Shown here: piece after piece, positions 1-6,518 of the stretch | Layout of the letters: each line of letters opens with the position of its first letter | Position numbering within the stretch: position 1 is the first letter of the stretch | Virus record (IMG/VR): IMGVR_UViG_3300032116_000925 | Location: 1 to 30,501 of that record | Length of the DNA stretch: 30,501 bases | DNA from: a virus | Reading direction: 5' to 3' (one strand) | The notes under the pieces: generated by a model | Seen by the model: only the letters and a program-made list of their open reading frames with translations | The model's database searches: none | Told to the model about the DNA's origin: nothing | Program-made: the position numbers and the translations under genes

Positions 1-199
1 AGTCCCGGTAATGGTCAGCGCACAGCGCCACGGTCACGCCCGGCCTGCGCGGCGCTCCGCACTGCTTGCAGACCGTCGAAGGCTGGCGCGGCTGGCGCGG
101 GCGGCCTTTGCGGCGGCGCTGGTTGTAGTGGTTGCGGCAGAGCGGAGTGTTCGAATACGACACCGCTGGTTCATCGCAGTGGCGGCAGGTGCGGGTCAC
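1..199 (-). CDS. Cys-rich zinc-ribbon-like protein, 3' end beyond the window
   Basis: A GTG start at 199-197 overlaps the stop of the upstream gene as GTGA, and the frame stays open for 66 codons to the left edge, so the C-terminus is missing. The visible part has two similar Cys/His modules: CRHC followed by CRNHY about 17 residues later, then CKQC followed by CADHY. A basic linker rich in Arg, Pro and Gln lies between them. Such CxxC...CxxHY pairs are typical of small zinc-binding phage proteins and of the zinc knuckles flanking HNH endonucleases. No HNH catalytic motif is visible in this part, so the function is open. It continues the overlapping early operon. Confidence 0.6.
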   Translation of the reverse strand, partial: MTRTCRHCDEPAVSYSNTPLCRNHYNQRRRKGRPRQPRQPSTVCKQCGAPRRPGVTVALCADHYRD

Positions 200-363
200 G
201 GTTTCCCCTCCCGCAACTCATCCATCACTCTCTGCGCCCCCTCGTACTGCTCCGCGTCGATCAGCGCCTGCGCGTACCCCGCGAAGAACAGCGACCGGCC
301 CACGGTCCGGTCCTCGGGCCAGACCGCAACGGCGAAACGCTCCCACTGTTCCTGGACTGTCAT
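196..363 (-). CDS. hypothetical protein, 55 aa
   Basis: Small soluble acidic protein beginning MTVQEQWERFAVAVW. The ATG at 363 overlaps the upstream stop as ATGA, and GGAGGAAAG just upstream is a good ribosome-binding site, so this start is preferred over in-frame starts further upstream, which would overlap the neighbour far more. The C-terminal half (AGYAQALIDAEQYEGAQRV) looks like a short helical pair. No family recognised. It is coupled to neighbours on both sides by 4-bp overlaps, which argues that it is a real gene. Confidence 0.6.
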   Translation of the reverse strand: MTVQEQWERFAVAVWPEDRTVGRSLFFAGYAQALIDAEQYEGAQRVMDELREGKP

Positions 364-566
364 GCTTTCCTCCTTGCCGTCACGATAACCTCCTCCGCCC
401 CCGCCGCCGCGTGTAATTCCCACCCATGCTCGGCCCAATCGGGCACCTGAGCCTGGAACGCATGGTAGACCATGTCGTGGAGCGAATCCGGGTAATTGAT
501 GGCGTCGCGGATCACTTCCAAAGCCCGCCGGTCGTGCATCGGCACTGCAATCGTGTACTCACTCAT
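360..566 (-). CDS. hypothetical protein, 68 aa
   Basis: ATG at 566 overlaps the upstream 24-codon frame by 8 bp, and the stop overlaps the next gene as ATGA. The protein starts MSEYTIAVPMHDRRALEVI and ends in a basic tail (VTARRKA). Its predicted pattern is strand-helix-helix-strand without Cys or membrane segments. I do not recognise the family. Its place in a chain of small overlapping genes suggests an accessory early phage protein. Confidence 0.6.
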   Translation of the reverse strand: MSEYTIAVPMHDRRALEVIRDAINYPDSLHDMVYHAFQAQVPDWAEHGWELHAAAGAEEVIVTARRKA

Positions 567-633
567 ACGCCATCCCTCCCCGGCGGTTCCAGGCGGCGAT
601 GGCGCACTTGTCGAGCACCGCGCCGGCCGTCAT
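559..633 (-). CDS. 24-codon frame resembling the C-terminal end of Lar-type proteins
   Basis: ATG at 633 overlaps the stop of the upstream Lar-like gene as ATGA, and the stop (559-561) overlaps the next start. The peptide contains CAIAAWNRRGG. Lar-type restriction-alleviation Zn-ribbon proteins commonly end in a helix of the form eAixaWNrR, so this looks like the detached tail of a second Lar-like gene. It is either a translated micropeptide or a remnant kept because it couples translation between its neighbours. It is short, so coding status is uncertain. Confidence 0.35.
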   Translation of the reverse strand: MTAGAVLDKCAIAAWNRRGGMAYE

Positions 634-827
634 CCCCTCACCGCCTTCCACGCGGCGAGAGCCTCGCTGGCTGAAGAAAAAAAGTCGGTAGCCCAGCATT
701 CGCACTGCGCCCAGAGCCAAAAAGGCGCATTATATTTTTCGCAAATTTCGACAACCAAGCCACAGTCTAAGCAGGTCAAATTCCCCTCCTCATCCTGCGT
801 CCATTTACGCTGCGTCTGTTCCGTCAC
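630..827 (-). CDS. Lar-like zinc-ribbon protein (possible restriction alleviation)
   Basis: The GTG at 827 overlaps the upstream stop as GTGA and gives a 65-aa product; the longer in-frame extension runs through two other genes and is rejected. It has a CLDC knuckle at about residues 18-21, further cysteines in QCEC about 30 residues later, and a C-terminal helix ASEALAAWKAVRG. CxxC, then C, then a final eAixaW helix is the layout of the Lar restriction-alleviation family. Lar of the Rac prophage modulates type I restriction-modification. Here the gene lies next to a phage methyltransferase, which fits evasion of host restriction. The assignment rests on pattern only; a generic phage Zn ribbon is the alternative. 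Confidence 0.45.
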   Translation of the reverse strand: MTEQTQRKWTQDEEGNLTCLDCGLVVEICEKYNAPFWLWAQCECWATDFFSSASEALAAWKAVRG

Positions 828-985
828 CCCCTCACCGCCTTCCGCCACTCCTCGACCGTTGCAATTTTCGTATACGCCGCCGGCCACGCCCAGTCCGCCA
901 CGTTCCGGTAGACCAAGTCGATGATGTCGGCCTTCACTGTGGGCGAGGCGAGGGCGGCTTGGATGTGGAGTTGGGCGATGGTCAT
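824..985 (-). CDS. hypothetical protein, 53 aa
   Basis: ATG at 985 overlaps the stop of the helicase-methyltransferase gene as ATGA, and its own stop overlaps the Lar-like start as GTGA. The product begins MTIAQLHIQAALASPTVKAD and ends EEWRKAVRG. That end resembles the last residues of the next gene (AAWKAVRG), hinting at local duplication. Mostly helical, no Cys and no membrane span. Function unknown. Confidence 0.55.
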   Translation of the reverse strand: MTIAQLHIQAALASPTVKADIIDLVYRNVADWAWPAAYTKIATVEEWRKAVRG

Positions 986-3336
986 ACCGCCGCCTCCAGC
1001 AGCGAAAGCTGCCTGTTTGAATCTCCGCACGCATCGGCAAGGTTTCGCGCCGCGATCTCAAAGTAGCCCCGCTTGAGTTCAGTTCCGACAAACCGCCTCC
1101 CGCACTTCAGCGCAACGTATCCCTCGCTGCCGATGCCGGTAAATGGCGAAAAAATCAAGTCCCCCGGATTCGACCAAAGATGAATACACCGCTCGATAAC
1201 GTCGAGTTGCAGCGGGCAAATGTGCCGCTCGTCGTCACTGTCACGCGCCAGATCTTTATTCAGGACGTCGGTCTGGTTAATGTCCATCCACACCGGCGAG
1301 GCGTACCGCTGCCATACTGAGATCGACCAAAGCCTGTACGCTTCGCTGCCGACCGGAAACGGGTTAAAACGCGGCCACTTGCCGTTGCTGTGCGCTGGAA
1401 CCGGAACGCCTGCGTCGTAGGCTACAACGGAAGCGTCGGGCGGCTCCAGGCCAACGTACCGCTCGAACCGCTCCCCGCCTGAGGTCACCGGATCCGCAAA
1501 CTCGGCCTCGGCGTTCCACTTGCGAAATGTGATGATGTAGTCAGCCATACCTTGCCGCGATGCAGCCGAGTCGGCGCATAGCTGCTTATACAGCAGTCCG
1601 TGATTCTTGGTCCGCTGCATTTCGATCACTGGATCTTTCCAGATCGTGACGCGAGAGTGAAACGTCCAGCCCTCAGCCTCAAACTCACGGATGATGCGGC
1701 CGGGAAAGTCGCGCAGGCCAGCCGCGCCGTCGCGGCCACGATACAGCGGCAGGTCTTTGCAGTGCACCGCGCAGTTGCGGCCCGGAATAGTGATCCGGTG
1801 CAGTTCTCGAATCAGAAAGCGAAACTGCGCCATGAACTCCTCGTCGTCCTCGGTGTTGCCCATATCGGCGATTGAATCGCTGTAGATGTACAGGTTTGAG
1901 AACGGCGGACTAAACACGGACAGACCAACGGAATCGCTCGGCAGTTGCCGCGCCTTTGTTACGCAGTCGGCGTTGTACAGTGTCCATCCGCTTCCCTCGC
2001 GCTTTTCGTCTGGTAGCGTTATCACCAGCGCGTCGTCGCGAAGCTGCCTGACGCTCTCTTCCGCCATAGCGGCTGTCATTTCCTTTCTCATGGATCTAAA
2101 CTCCCTCTCCTTGCTCTCAATCGTTGCAATTAATGCGCCCTCGGTCTCGGCCTGCACGATGTGGCAAACAACCGGGCGCTGCTGGCCGAATCGCCACACG
2201 CGACGGATGGCTTGATAGTAGGACTCAAACGAATAAGACAGCCCGACAAAGGCCACCTGATTACAGTGCTGCCAGTTCATCCCAAATCCAGATAGCTGCG
2301 GTTTGCTGATAAACACCCGCAGTCTGCCGTCGGTGAAGTCGTTCAGCGTTGCCTCGCGCGCGGCCTCAGCCTGCGACCCGCGAATGTCGCGTGCCTCAGG
2401 AATCGCCTTAAGTAACGCATCGGCCTCGTAGTCCGAATAGCACCACACCAGCCACTGCCCAGGCGCTGCAACGATCTCGGCGACCTTCGCGGCTCGGTCC
2501 GCTGTCGTCCGCTTCAATTCGCGGTGAATCGCCGTCGAGGACATATCGGGAACGCGAATCAGCCGCCCGTCCGTGTCGCTGGTGATGTCGACCGCGACCG
2601 TATGCGACTCGATGCTCAGCTTCGGAAGGATGTAGCCGTCGTCGCTATAGCCTAGATCAGACGGCATCGTGACCGATACAGCCCAAGACGCCACCCACCG
2701 CCAGAAGTCCTTGGCTGCGTGCTTCTTCAGCCGATAACCGCCTGCCTTCATTGTGTCGTTCAGGAACCAGCGGGATATCATTTCATTCGAAGGCATGACA
2801 TCAAGAAACTCGGCGTGGTTGCCCAACTCAAGATGGTCATTAGGCGCTGGCGTTGCAGTGCACGCCAGCTTAAAGCGATGGCCAGTAAAAGCGTCGATGA
2901 TGGCCCGCTTTGTCTTGCCCATGTAGCTCTTGAGGATGCTGGACTCGTCGAGCACGACGCCAGCGTAATCGGAAGGGTTGAACTTGTGCAGCTTCTCGTA
3001 ATTCGTCACCTGTATTGAGTCACCGCTCGGCGCGTGCACGTGCGCCACGCCTTCAATGCCGAACTTCTGCGCCTCGCGGACCGTCTGCGCTGCTACTGCC
3101 AGCGGAGCGAGGATCAGCACCGGCCCGACGTTCTCGGCAACGTGCCGCGCCCACTCCAGTTGCATGAAGGTCTTGCCCAAGCCAGTATCGGCAAAGATGG
3201 CTGCTCGGCCACGCTTCAGCGCCCACCGGATAATGTCGGACTGAAAAGGCTTCGCCGATTGGTGGATCTGGCCGGCGTCAAATCCGGTCCTCGGCGCGTC
3301 AACGGCTTTCGTCTTCAGAAACTCCTCATATGTCAT
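982..3336 (-). CDS. SF2 (SNF2-like) helicase fused to DNA methyltransferase
   Basis: 784-aa two-domain protein. Residues about 25-430 form an SF2 helicase/ATPase: Walker A ADTGLGKT (49-56), DESS box (130-133), TATP motif III (160-163), and motif VI around YYQAIRRVWRFGQQRP (373-388), which is SNF2-like. Residues about 450-775 form an S-adenosylmethionine-dependent amino-methyltransferase in the order with the catalytic motif first: SPPF (476-479), CPLQ region (707-710), then the cofactor loop SPFTGIGSEG (730-739) and GTELK (751-755). SPP-type catalytic motifs are commonest in N4-cytosine enzymes, though N6-adenine is possible. Similar fusions occur in phages and presumably modify phage DNA during replication or recombination. 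ATGA overlaps on both sides place it in the early operon. No cognate restriction enzyme is visible. Confidence 0.9.
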   Translation of the reverse strand: MTYEEFLKTKAVDAPRTGFDAGQIHQSAKPFQSDIIRWALKRGRAAIFADTGLGKTFMQLEWARHVAENVGPVLILAPLAVAAQTVREAQKFGIEGVAHVHAPSGDSIQVTNYEKLHKFNPSDYAGVVLDESSILKSYMGKTKRAIIDAFTGHRFKLACTATPAPNDHLELGNHAEFLDVMPSNEMISRWFLNDTMKAGGYRLKKHAAKDFWRWVASWAVSVTMPSDLGYSDDGYILPKLSIESHTVAVDITSDTDGRLIRVPDMSSTAIHRELKRTTADRAAKVAEIVAAPGQWLVWCYSDYEADALLKAIPEARDIRGSQAEAAREATLNDFTDGRLRVFISKPQLSGFGMNWQHCNQVAFVGLSYSFESYYQAIRRVWRFGQQRPVVCHIVQAETEGALIATIESKEREFRSMRKEMTAAMAEESVRQLRDDALVITLPDEKREGSGWTLYNADCVTKARQLPSDSVGLSVFSPPFSNLYIYSDSIADMGNTEDDEEFMAQFRFLIRELHRITIPGRNCAVHCKDLPLYRGRDGAAGLRDFPGRIIREFEAEGWTFHSRVTIWKDPVIEMQRTKNHGLLYKQLCADSAASRQGMADYIITFRKWNAEAEFADPVTSGGERFERYVGLEPPDASVVAYDAGVPVPAHSNGKWPRFNPFPVGSEAYRLWSISVWQRYASPVWMDINQTDVLNKDLARDSDDERHICPLQLDVIERCIHLWSNPGDLIFSPFTGIGSEGYVALKCGRRFVGTELKRGYFEIAARNLADACGDSNRQLSLLEAAV

Positions 3337-3692
3337 CCCGCCACCTCCCCTCGCCGCGCCACGGGGTTAGGCGCGCTGGCCTCCATCCGCCGCAGCCTCT
3401 CCACCGCATCGACCCACAGGCCGCACTCCAGCTCCGCCGCCCGAATCCGCTCGTGCAAATCCTGCGGCGTTGACCCGACGCGAATCAGTGACAGCGCCGC
3501 CAGTGTGGCCGTGCGCCGCTTGTTTAGCAATGCCCGCTGCTCGTCCAGCGTCAGCGGCGGTTTCGCTTTCCTCATCTCTTCCTCCATCAGAAATTCCTCT
3601 GCAAACCAGTCATGCAGTCCCAGGCGCGCGCCGGGGTCCGCGTATTGTGCCGCGCAGCGCAGTTGCTCGGCGCGGGCGTAAGCGATGGTCAT
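3333..3692 (-). CDS. hypothetical protein, 119 aa
   Basis: ATG at 3692 (MTIAYARAEQ) overlaps the upstream stop as ATGA; a longer frame reaching 3788 would cover most of the upstream gene and is rejected. The product is soluble and helical, with KPPLTLDEQRALLNKRR near the middle and a predicted long helix ERIRAAELECGLWVDAVERL towards the C-terminus. No recognised domain. The stop overlaps the helicase-methyltransferase start, so the two are translationally coupled. Confidence 0.6.
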   Translation of the reverse strand: MTIAYARAEQLRCAAQYADPGARLGLHDWFAEEFLMEEEMRKAKPPLTLDEQRALLNKRRTATLAALSLIRVGSTPQDLHERIRAAELECGLWVDAVERLRRMEASAPNPVARRGEVAG

Positions 3693-3844
3693 GGGCGGGC
3701 CTCTGGCGTGGTCAGCGCCCGCAGTTGCCGCAACTCGGCGATGAGAGCCGGCAGTGCGCTGTAAACCGGGTCCATCGACGAGTCCCACAGCGGCGCATTG
3801 TTGTAGTGTTCTTCCAACTCGTCCAAATCAATCCTGTTTTCCAT
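3689..3844 (-). CDS. small acidic protein, 51 aa
   Basis: ATG at 3844, preceded by GAGGAG at 8 nt spacing and overlapping the upstream gene by 17 bp; the stop overlaps the next start as ATGA. The product begins MENRIDLDELEEHYNNAPLW and ends in LRQLRALTTPEARP. It matches the pattern of small acidic phage proteins with a leucine-rich amphipathic helix (ALIAELRQLRAL). Function unknown. Confidence 0.6.
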   Translation of the reverse strand: MENRIDLDELEEHYNNAPLWDSSMDPVYSALPALIAELRQLRALTTPEARP

Positions 3845-3950
3845 AGGTGTTCTCCTCGTCTTCCAGATACTCCTCTTTCTCTCGTCTTTCTCTCCGCTGC
3901 TCCCGCGCCAACTCGTCGCGGTCGGCGGCGGTGTGGCGCTCGTCAGACAT
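3828..3950 (-). CDS. highly charged 40-aa protein
   Basis: ATG at 3950 overlaps the upstream stop by 8 bp. The product is almost all Glu, Arg, Asp and Lys (for example LAREQRRERREKEEYLEDEE) and would form one long charged helix. A longer in-frame version exists but would overlap the upstream gene throughout. Its end carries the ribosome-binding site of the following gene, so part of its role may be translational coupling. Function unknown. Confidence 0.45.
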   Translation of the reverse strand: MSDERHTAADRDELAREQRRERREKEEYLEDEENTYGKQD

Positions 3951-4305
3951 CGCGTCCCTCCTGCTCATCCACCCACGCCACGGCGGCAGCCTGGGCGGCT
4001 TCAAGCGTAAGCGCGATTTCCGCCTCATAATCAGCGGACCCGTCAACATACCAGTACCAGCCAACCGGCCCGGCCTCGACAACCGCGAGCGTTTTGCCTT
4101 TGTACTCACGTTCAAACTGCGCCGTCCAGCCCGACTCTCCCCGCTCCCGCATCATCGCCGCAGCCTCGCGGAGGAGGGCGGCGTCAATTAAGAGTTCAGC
4201 AGATCGCTCTTTGCCGTTGCCATCATCTTGCGCGGCAGTGTGCGCTATCCTTTCTTTCCATACAGCCTGCCTCTCCAAGCGCTGCGCCTTCTGGGCGTTA
4301 GTCAT
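3943..4305 (-). CDS. hypothetical protein, 120 aa
   Basis: ATG at 4305 (MTNAQKAQRLERQAVW) overlaps the upstream gene by 8 bp. Two parts can be seen: a charged helical N-terminal half with LLIDAALLREAAAMMRERGE, and a C-terminal half VVEAGPVGWYWYVDG followed by a helix rich in Ala. The second half resembles small phage proteins that compare a predicted strand-rich patch with a terminal helix. No family assigned. Member of the overlapping early gene chain. Confidence 0.6.
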   Translation of the reverse strand: MTNAQKAQRLERQAVWKERIAHTAAQDDGNGKERSAELLIDAALLREAAAMMRERGESGWTAQFEREYKGKTLAVVEAGPVGWYWYVDGSADYEAEIALTLEAAQAAAVAWVDEQEGRDV

Positions 4306-4687
4306 TCGGCACCTCCCCCGCCCGAAGCGCGGCGGCGCGATTCGCAATGTACCGCCAAATCTCAGGAACTCCCGGCCTGTAATCGTTGTCGCTCAGCCAA
4401 CCGATACGGACGTTCTCCAGCGCCTCCGCCGCCGCCTCCCGGCGTTGCTGGGCGATCCACGCAAGGGAAGACGCACCGCCCTCGATAACCTCCATGCGGC
4501 GCTGGGTAACGTACTCGTCCTCAAGCACGCTATCGGCCCCGCCGTCGTACTCGTCGATCTCCTTAAGGCACTCGACCGCCCGCGCCTTGCAAGCCCGCGC
4601 CGCGTCCCGCTCAGCCTCGACGGCGGCGAGGCTGGCTTTGAAGTCCTCAATCTGGAACAGCGCCTTGCTCAGTAACTCGTACATCAT
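4298..4687 (-). CDS. coiled-coil protein, 129 aa
   Basis: Starts at ATG 4687 (a second ATG follows directly); the start overlaps the upstream stop as ATGA. An N-terminal coiled coil (FKASLAAVEAERDAARACKA) runs over roughly residues 14-45, followed by an acidic linker and a helical C-terminal half with WRYIANRAAALRAGE. It resembles 'ead/Ea22-like' small phage early proteins in general architecture, but I cannot assign a family. Function unknown. Confidence 0.6.
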   Translation of the reverse strand: MMYELLSKALFQIEDFKASLAAVEAERDAARACKARAVECLKEIDEYDGGADSVLEDEYVTQRRMEVIEGGASSLAWIAQQRREAAAEALENVRIGWLSDNDYRPGVPEIWRYIANRAAALRAGEVPND

Positions 4688-4998
4688 ACCTTCCCCCGTG
4701 CCGCGTAAATGGCGGCGTTGCGGTTGCGACTAATCTTATGGGCGAATCGCGTGTAAGACACTTCCCACTCGACCGTCCACTCTCCACACGCACCCGAATA
4801 GCGAACATCCGCCATCGCCTCCTCACACCACCTGTTCCGCGCCGAATCCTCCCGCAGTCGGTCGGCCTCATCAAGTGCTTGCACGTAAAGGTCCCTCCAT
4901 TTGTCGGCATCCTCCCGCAGCCGCGCGACCTGGGCCCTCAGCCGGTCGGTCTCGGCGTTCAGGTCGCCGTACCTCGCTCTCCAATAGTCAATGGTCAC
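4684..4998 (-). CDS. coiled-coil protein, 104 aa
   Basis: GTG at 4998 overlaps the stop of the membrane-protein gene as GTGA. An earlier in-frame start would run through that gene and is rejected. Residues about 10-50 form a coiled coil (LNAETDRLRAQVARLREDAD and following heptads). The C-terminal part, EWTVEWEVSYTRFAHKISRN, is strand-rich. No recognised family. Its neighbour on the left is also a coiled-coil protein, so a pair or complex is possible but not shown. Confidence 0.6.
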   Translation of the reverse strand: MTIDYWRARYGDLNAETDRLRAQVARLREDADKWRDLYVQALDEADRLREDSARNRWCEEAMADVRYSGACGEWTVEWEVSYTRFAHKISRNRNAAIYAARGKV

Positions 4999-5177
4999 CG
5001 CACCACCTCCCACTCCGCTTTCAGTTCTGCCGTGCGCCGCTCCCGCAGCAGCGCGGCCTCGTAGTTCGCCTTCGCGCGTGTGGCGATGACAAGCCATACG
5101 CCAGCACGCCCGTGCTGATGCAGAGCCAAGCCGAGGGCGCAGGCGGCGAGGACTAAGATTGCTCCGATGATTTCCAT
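4995..5177 (-). CDS. small membrane protein, 60 aa
   Basis: ATG at 5177 shares one base with the upstream stop (TAATG). The N-terminus MEIIGAILVLAACALGLAL is a single transmembrane segment with almost no charged residue in front, followed by a second moderately hydrophobic stretch and a charged cytoplasmic-type tail (RERRTAELKAEWEVVR). Small inner-membrane proteins are common in phage early regions and may act in superinfection exclusion or host takeover; no specific role can be read here. Confidence 0.6.
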   Translation of the reverse strand: MEIIGAILVLAACALGLALHQHGRAGVWLVIATRAKANYEAALLRERRTAELKAEWEVVR

Positions 5178-5629
5178 TAGGCTATCTCCTCCACCCCAAG
5201 CTGCTGAGACCGACGCGGCAGATCGTTGCCCGGCACAGCCACTATCCGCCGCCTGCTCTCAGCAACGCCAGCCGCCAGCGCCGATGACACCAAAACGCGC
5301 CGGTCATGGGCGATTGACTGGTCCGCATCCAACTGCCCCCGATCCACCGACAGCAGGCGCTCATTGCGGCTCATAATCAGCCGAGCGCCCCGCGCCACGA
5401 GCTGCGCATTGTGTTCGCTGGCCTCCGCATCAGTCAGCACGCGCAGACGGTCGCGGTCAATGGTTACCGTAATGTCCGACCGATGCGCGTGAATCAAGCC
5501 CTGCAGTTTCATCAACTGCAAATCCCAGTCGTTGCTGGTTTCGTAACGCTGCGCGAATACGGCCTCCAGCGTCTCAATCTCTAGTAGCTGGCCCTTGTCC
5601 AGCGCCGAAAAATCTAATGGATATTGCAT
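5177..5629 (-). CDS. hypothetical protein, 150 aa, downstream of RNA element copy A
   Basis: ATG at 5629 with AAGGAG at good spacing. The start lies about 20 nt downstream of the end of the GGC-repeat RNA element at 5648-5886, so this is the gene that copy A would control in cis. The product is soluble and mixed alpha/beta: an N-terminal helical part (KGQLLEIETLEAVFAQRYE), a central strand region DITVTIDRDRLRVL, and an Arg-rich C-terminus. No recognised family and no catalytic motif seen. It heads the chain of small overlapping genes running to the left edge. Confidence 0.65.
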   Translation of the reverse strand: MQYPLDFSALDKGQLLEIETLEAVFAQRYETSNDWDLQLMKLQGLIHAHRSDITVTIDRDRLRVLTDAEASEHNAQLVARGARLIMSRNERLLSVDRGQLDADQSIAHDRRVLVSSALAAGVAESRRRIVAVPGNDLPRRSQQLGVEEIA

Positions 5630-5647
5630 TTTGCTCCTTTGTTGTTC

Positions 5648-5886
5648 ACTGCGATACTACCCTTGCCCATGCCTCGCCACGCCGTACCAGGCCAAGCCCC
5701 GCCTTGCCATGCCTTGCCATGCCGGACCAAACCAAGCCCGCTCGTGCCCCTCGCCGAAGGTCACCAGCGGGACTGGCGTCCCGTACTGCGATACTACCCT
5801 TGCCTAGCCTCGTCATGCCTATCCTAGCCTCGCCCTGCCGCGCCACACCACGCCACGCGGAGCCCTGGCACGCCGCGCCTTGCCAT
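5648..5886 (-). repeat. GGC-pentamer RNA element, copy A
   Basis: Non-coding interval between the RAMP-like gene and the 150-aa gene, read on the minus strand. Two tracts are written in exact 5-nt steps. Tract A1 (5886 to 5792) has 19 pentamers, 12 of the form NNGGC. Tract A2 (5740 to 5655) has 17 units, one of them 6 nt, 12 containing the GGC core. Both end in AAGGG TAGTA TCGCAGT. A spacer of about 45 nt with alternative hairpins separates them. The first pentamer overlaps the stop codon of the upstream gene, and the end abuts AACAAC and the ribosome-binding site of the next gene. Open frames across it encode low-complexity Gly-Lys-Ala-Arg peptides and are not believed. Confidence 0.85.
5737..5783 (-). 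ncRNA. bistable hairpin spacer of copy A
   Basis: Minus-strand RNA can form a large hairpin from arms 5762-5771 and 5737-5746 (CCCGCTGGTG with CACGAGCGGG, one mismatch, extendable by CCT/AGG inside the loop). It can instead form a small hairpin CGGGAC-GCCA-GTCCCG at 5783-5768. The two share bases 5768-5771 and cannot coexist. Copy B has the same pair of alternatives. Confidence 0.6.
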
Positions 5887-6503
5887 CATTTAACGACCGA
5901 GCTAAACCGCCCAAAGCGCGGCCGCCAGTCGCCAATCCCTTTGATACTGCCAGCCCGCGCTAGCGCGTCTTCAACGTCGCGCCGCGTCACAATCTCTGGC
6001 AGGTACTGAATCTCAATCTCAACCGACCACGCGTCAAACCGTGGCCGCGTCCGCATAATCTTGCTCGTGCCAATCTTTGCGGGGCGCGTGTACTGATAGC
6101 GCCCGTCAAGAAAACAGCGCTTGGTTGTAGCTGGCTTGCCGTCCACGCGCAACTGGAACATTCCGTCGCAAAACACGCCAGCCTTGAATGCCGCCACCTC
6201 TTTCCGGCCAGCGCTCTGAACTAAGCACCGCGTCAGCATCTCACCATCAATGCAGATCGGCGAATCGTTCTCAAGCACGACCTTGTTTCCGTCGCGCCGA
6301 AAAATAATTGGCTCGGTCGTATAAAGACCGCCAAGCCATTCAATCGCTGCCAGCGCGTCAAATGCCGCGTCGCTCTTGGCTTTCTTGTATGCCTTCTGCG
6401 CCGAGTCAATTTCGCGCGTGAAGACGTTTCGCGGGTCGACTAAATGCCCATTGTGCAGAAGAATGGGCGCTTTGCCTGTCAGTGTCGCCTTAATTGTTTC
6501 CAT
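5886..6503 (-). CDS. phage RAMP-like protein of unknown function, 205 aa
   Basis: ATG at 6503 follows GAGGAC and the end of RNA element copy B; the stop runs into copy A. The protein belongs by pattern to a phage family of unknown function: N-terminal PILLHNGHLVDP (about 13-24), EWLGGLY (54-60), a central IMRTRPRFDAWSVEIEI (about 148-164), and C-terminal KGIGDWRPRFGRF (187-199). The last motif resembles the glycine-rich G-x-G-x-x-R-x-x-x-G-x-x loop that closes RAMP folds (Cas5, Cas6 and Cas7 proteins). The similarity is by eye only. Its position, bracketed by the two RNA elements inside the recombination operon, suggests nucleic-acid binding. An ssDNA-related recombination accessory role is the alternative. 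Confidence 0.7.
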   Translation of the reverse strand: METIKATLTGKAPILLHNGHLVDPRNVFTREIDSAQKAYKKAKSDAAFDALAAIEWLGGLYTTEPIIFRRDGNKVVLENDSPICIDGEMLTRCLVQSAGRKEVAAFKAGVFCDGMFQLRVDGKPATTKRCFLDGRYQYTRPAKIGTSKIMRTRPRFDAWSVEIEIQYLPEIVTRRDVEDALARAGSIKGIGDWRPRFGRFSSVVK

Positions 6504-6518
6504 GATGTCCTCGTTGTT

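Noticed and set aside
5646-5846. Open frame encoding a Gly-Arg-Lys-Ala-rich 66-aa peptide across the pentamer tract
   Set aside because: The peptide is a direct product of the 5-nt repeat, other frames give similar low-complexity strings, and there is no ribosome-binding site.
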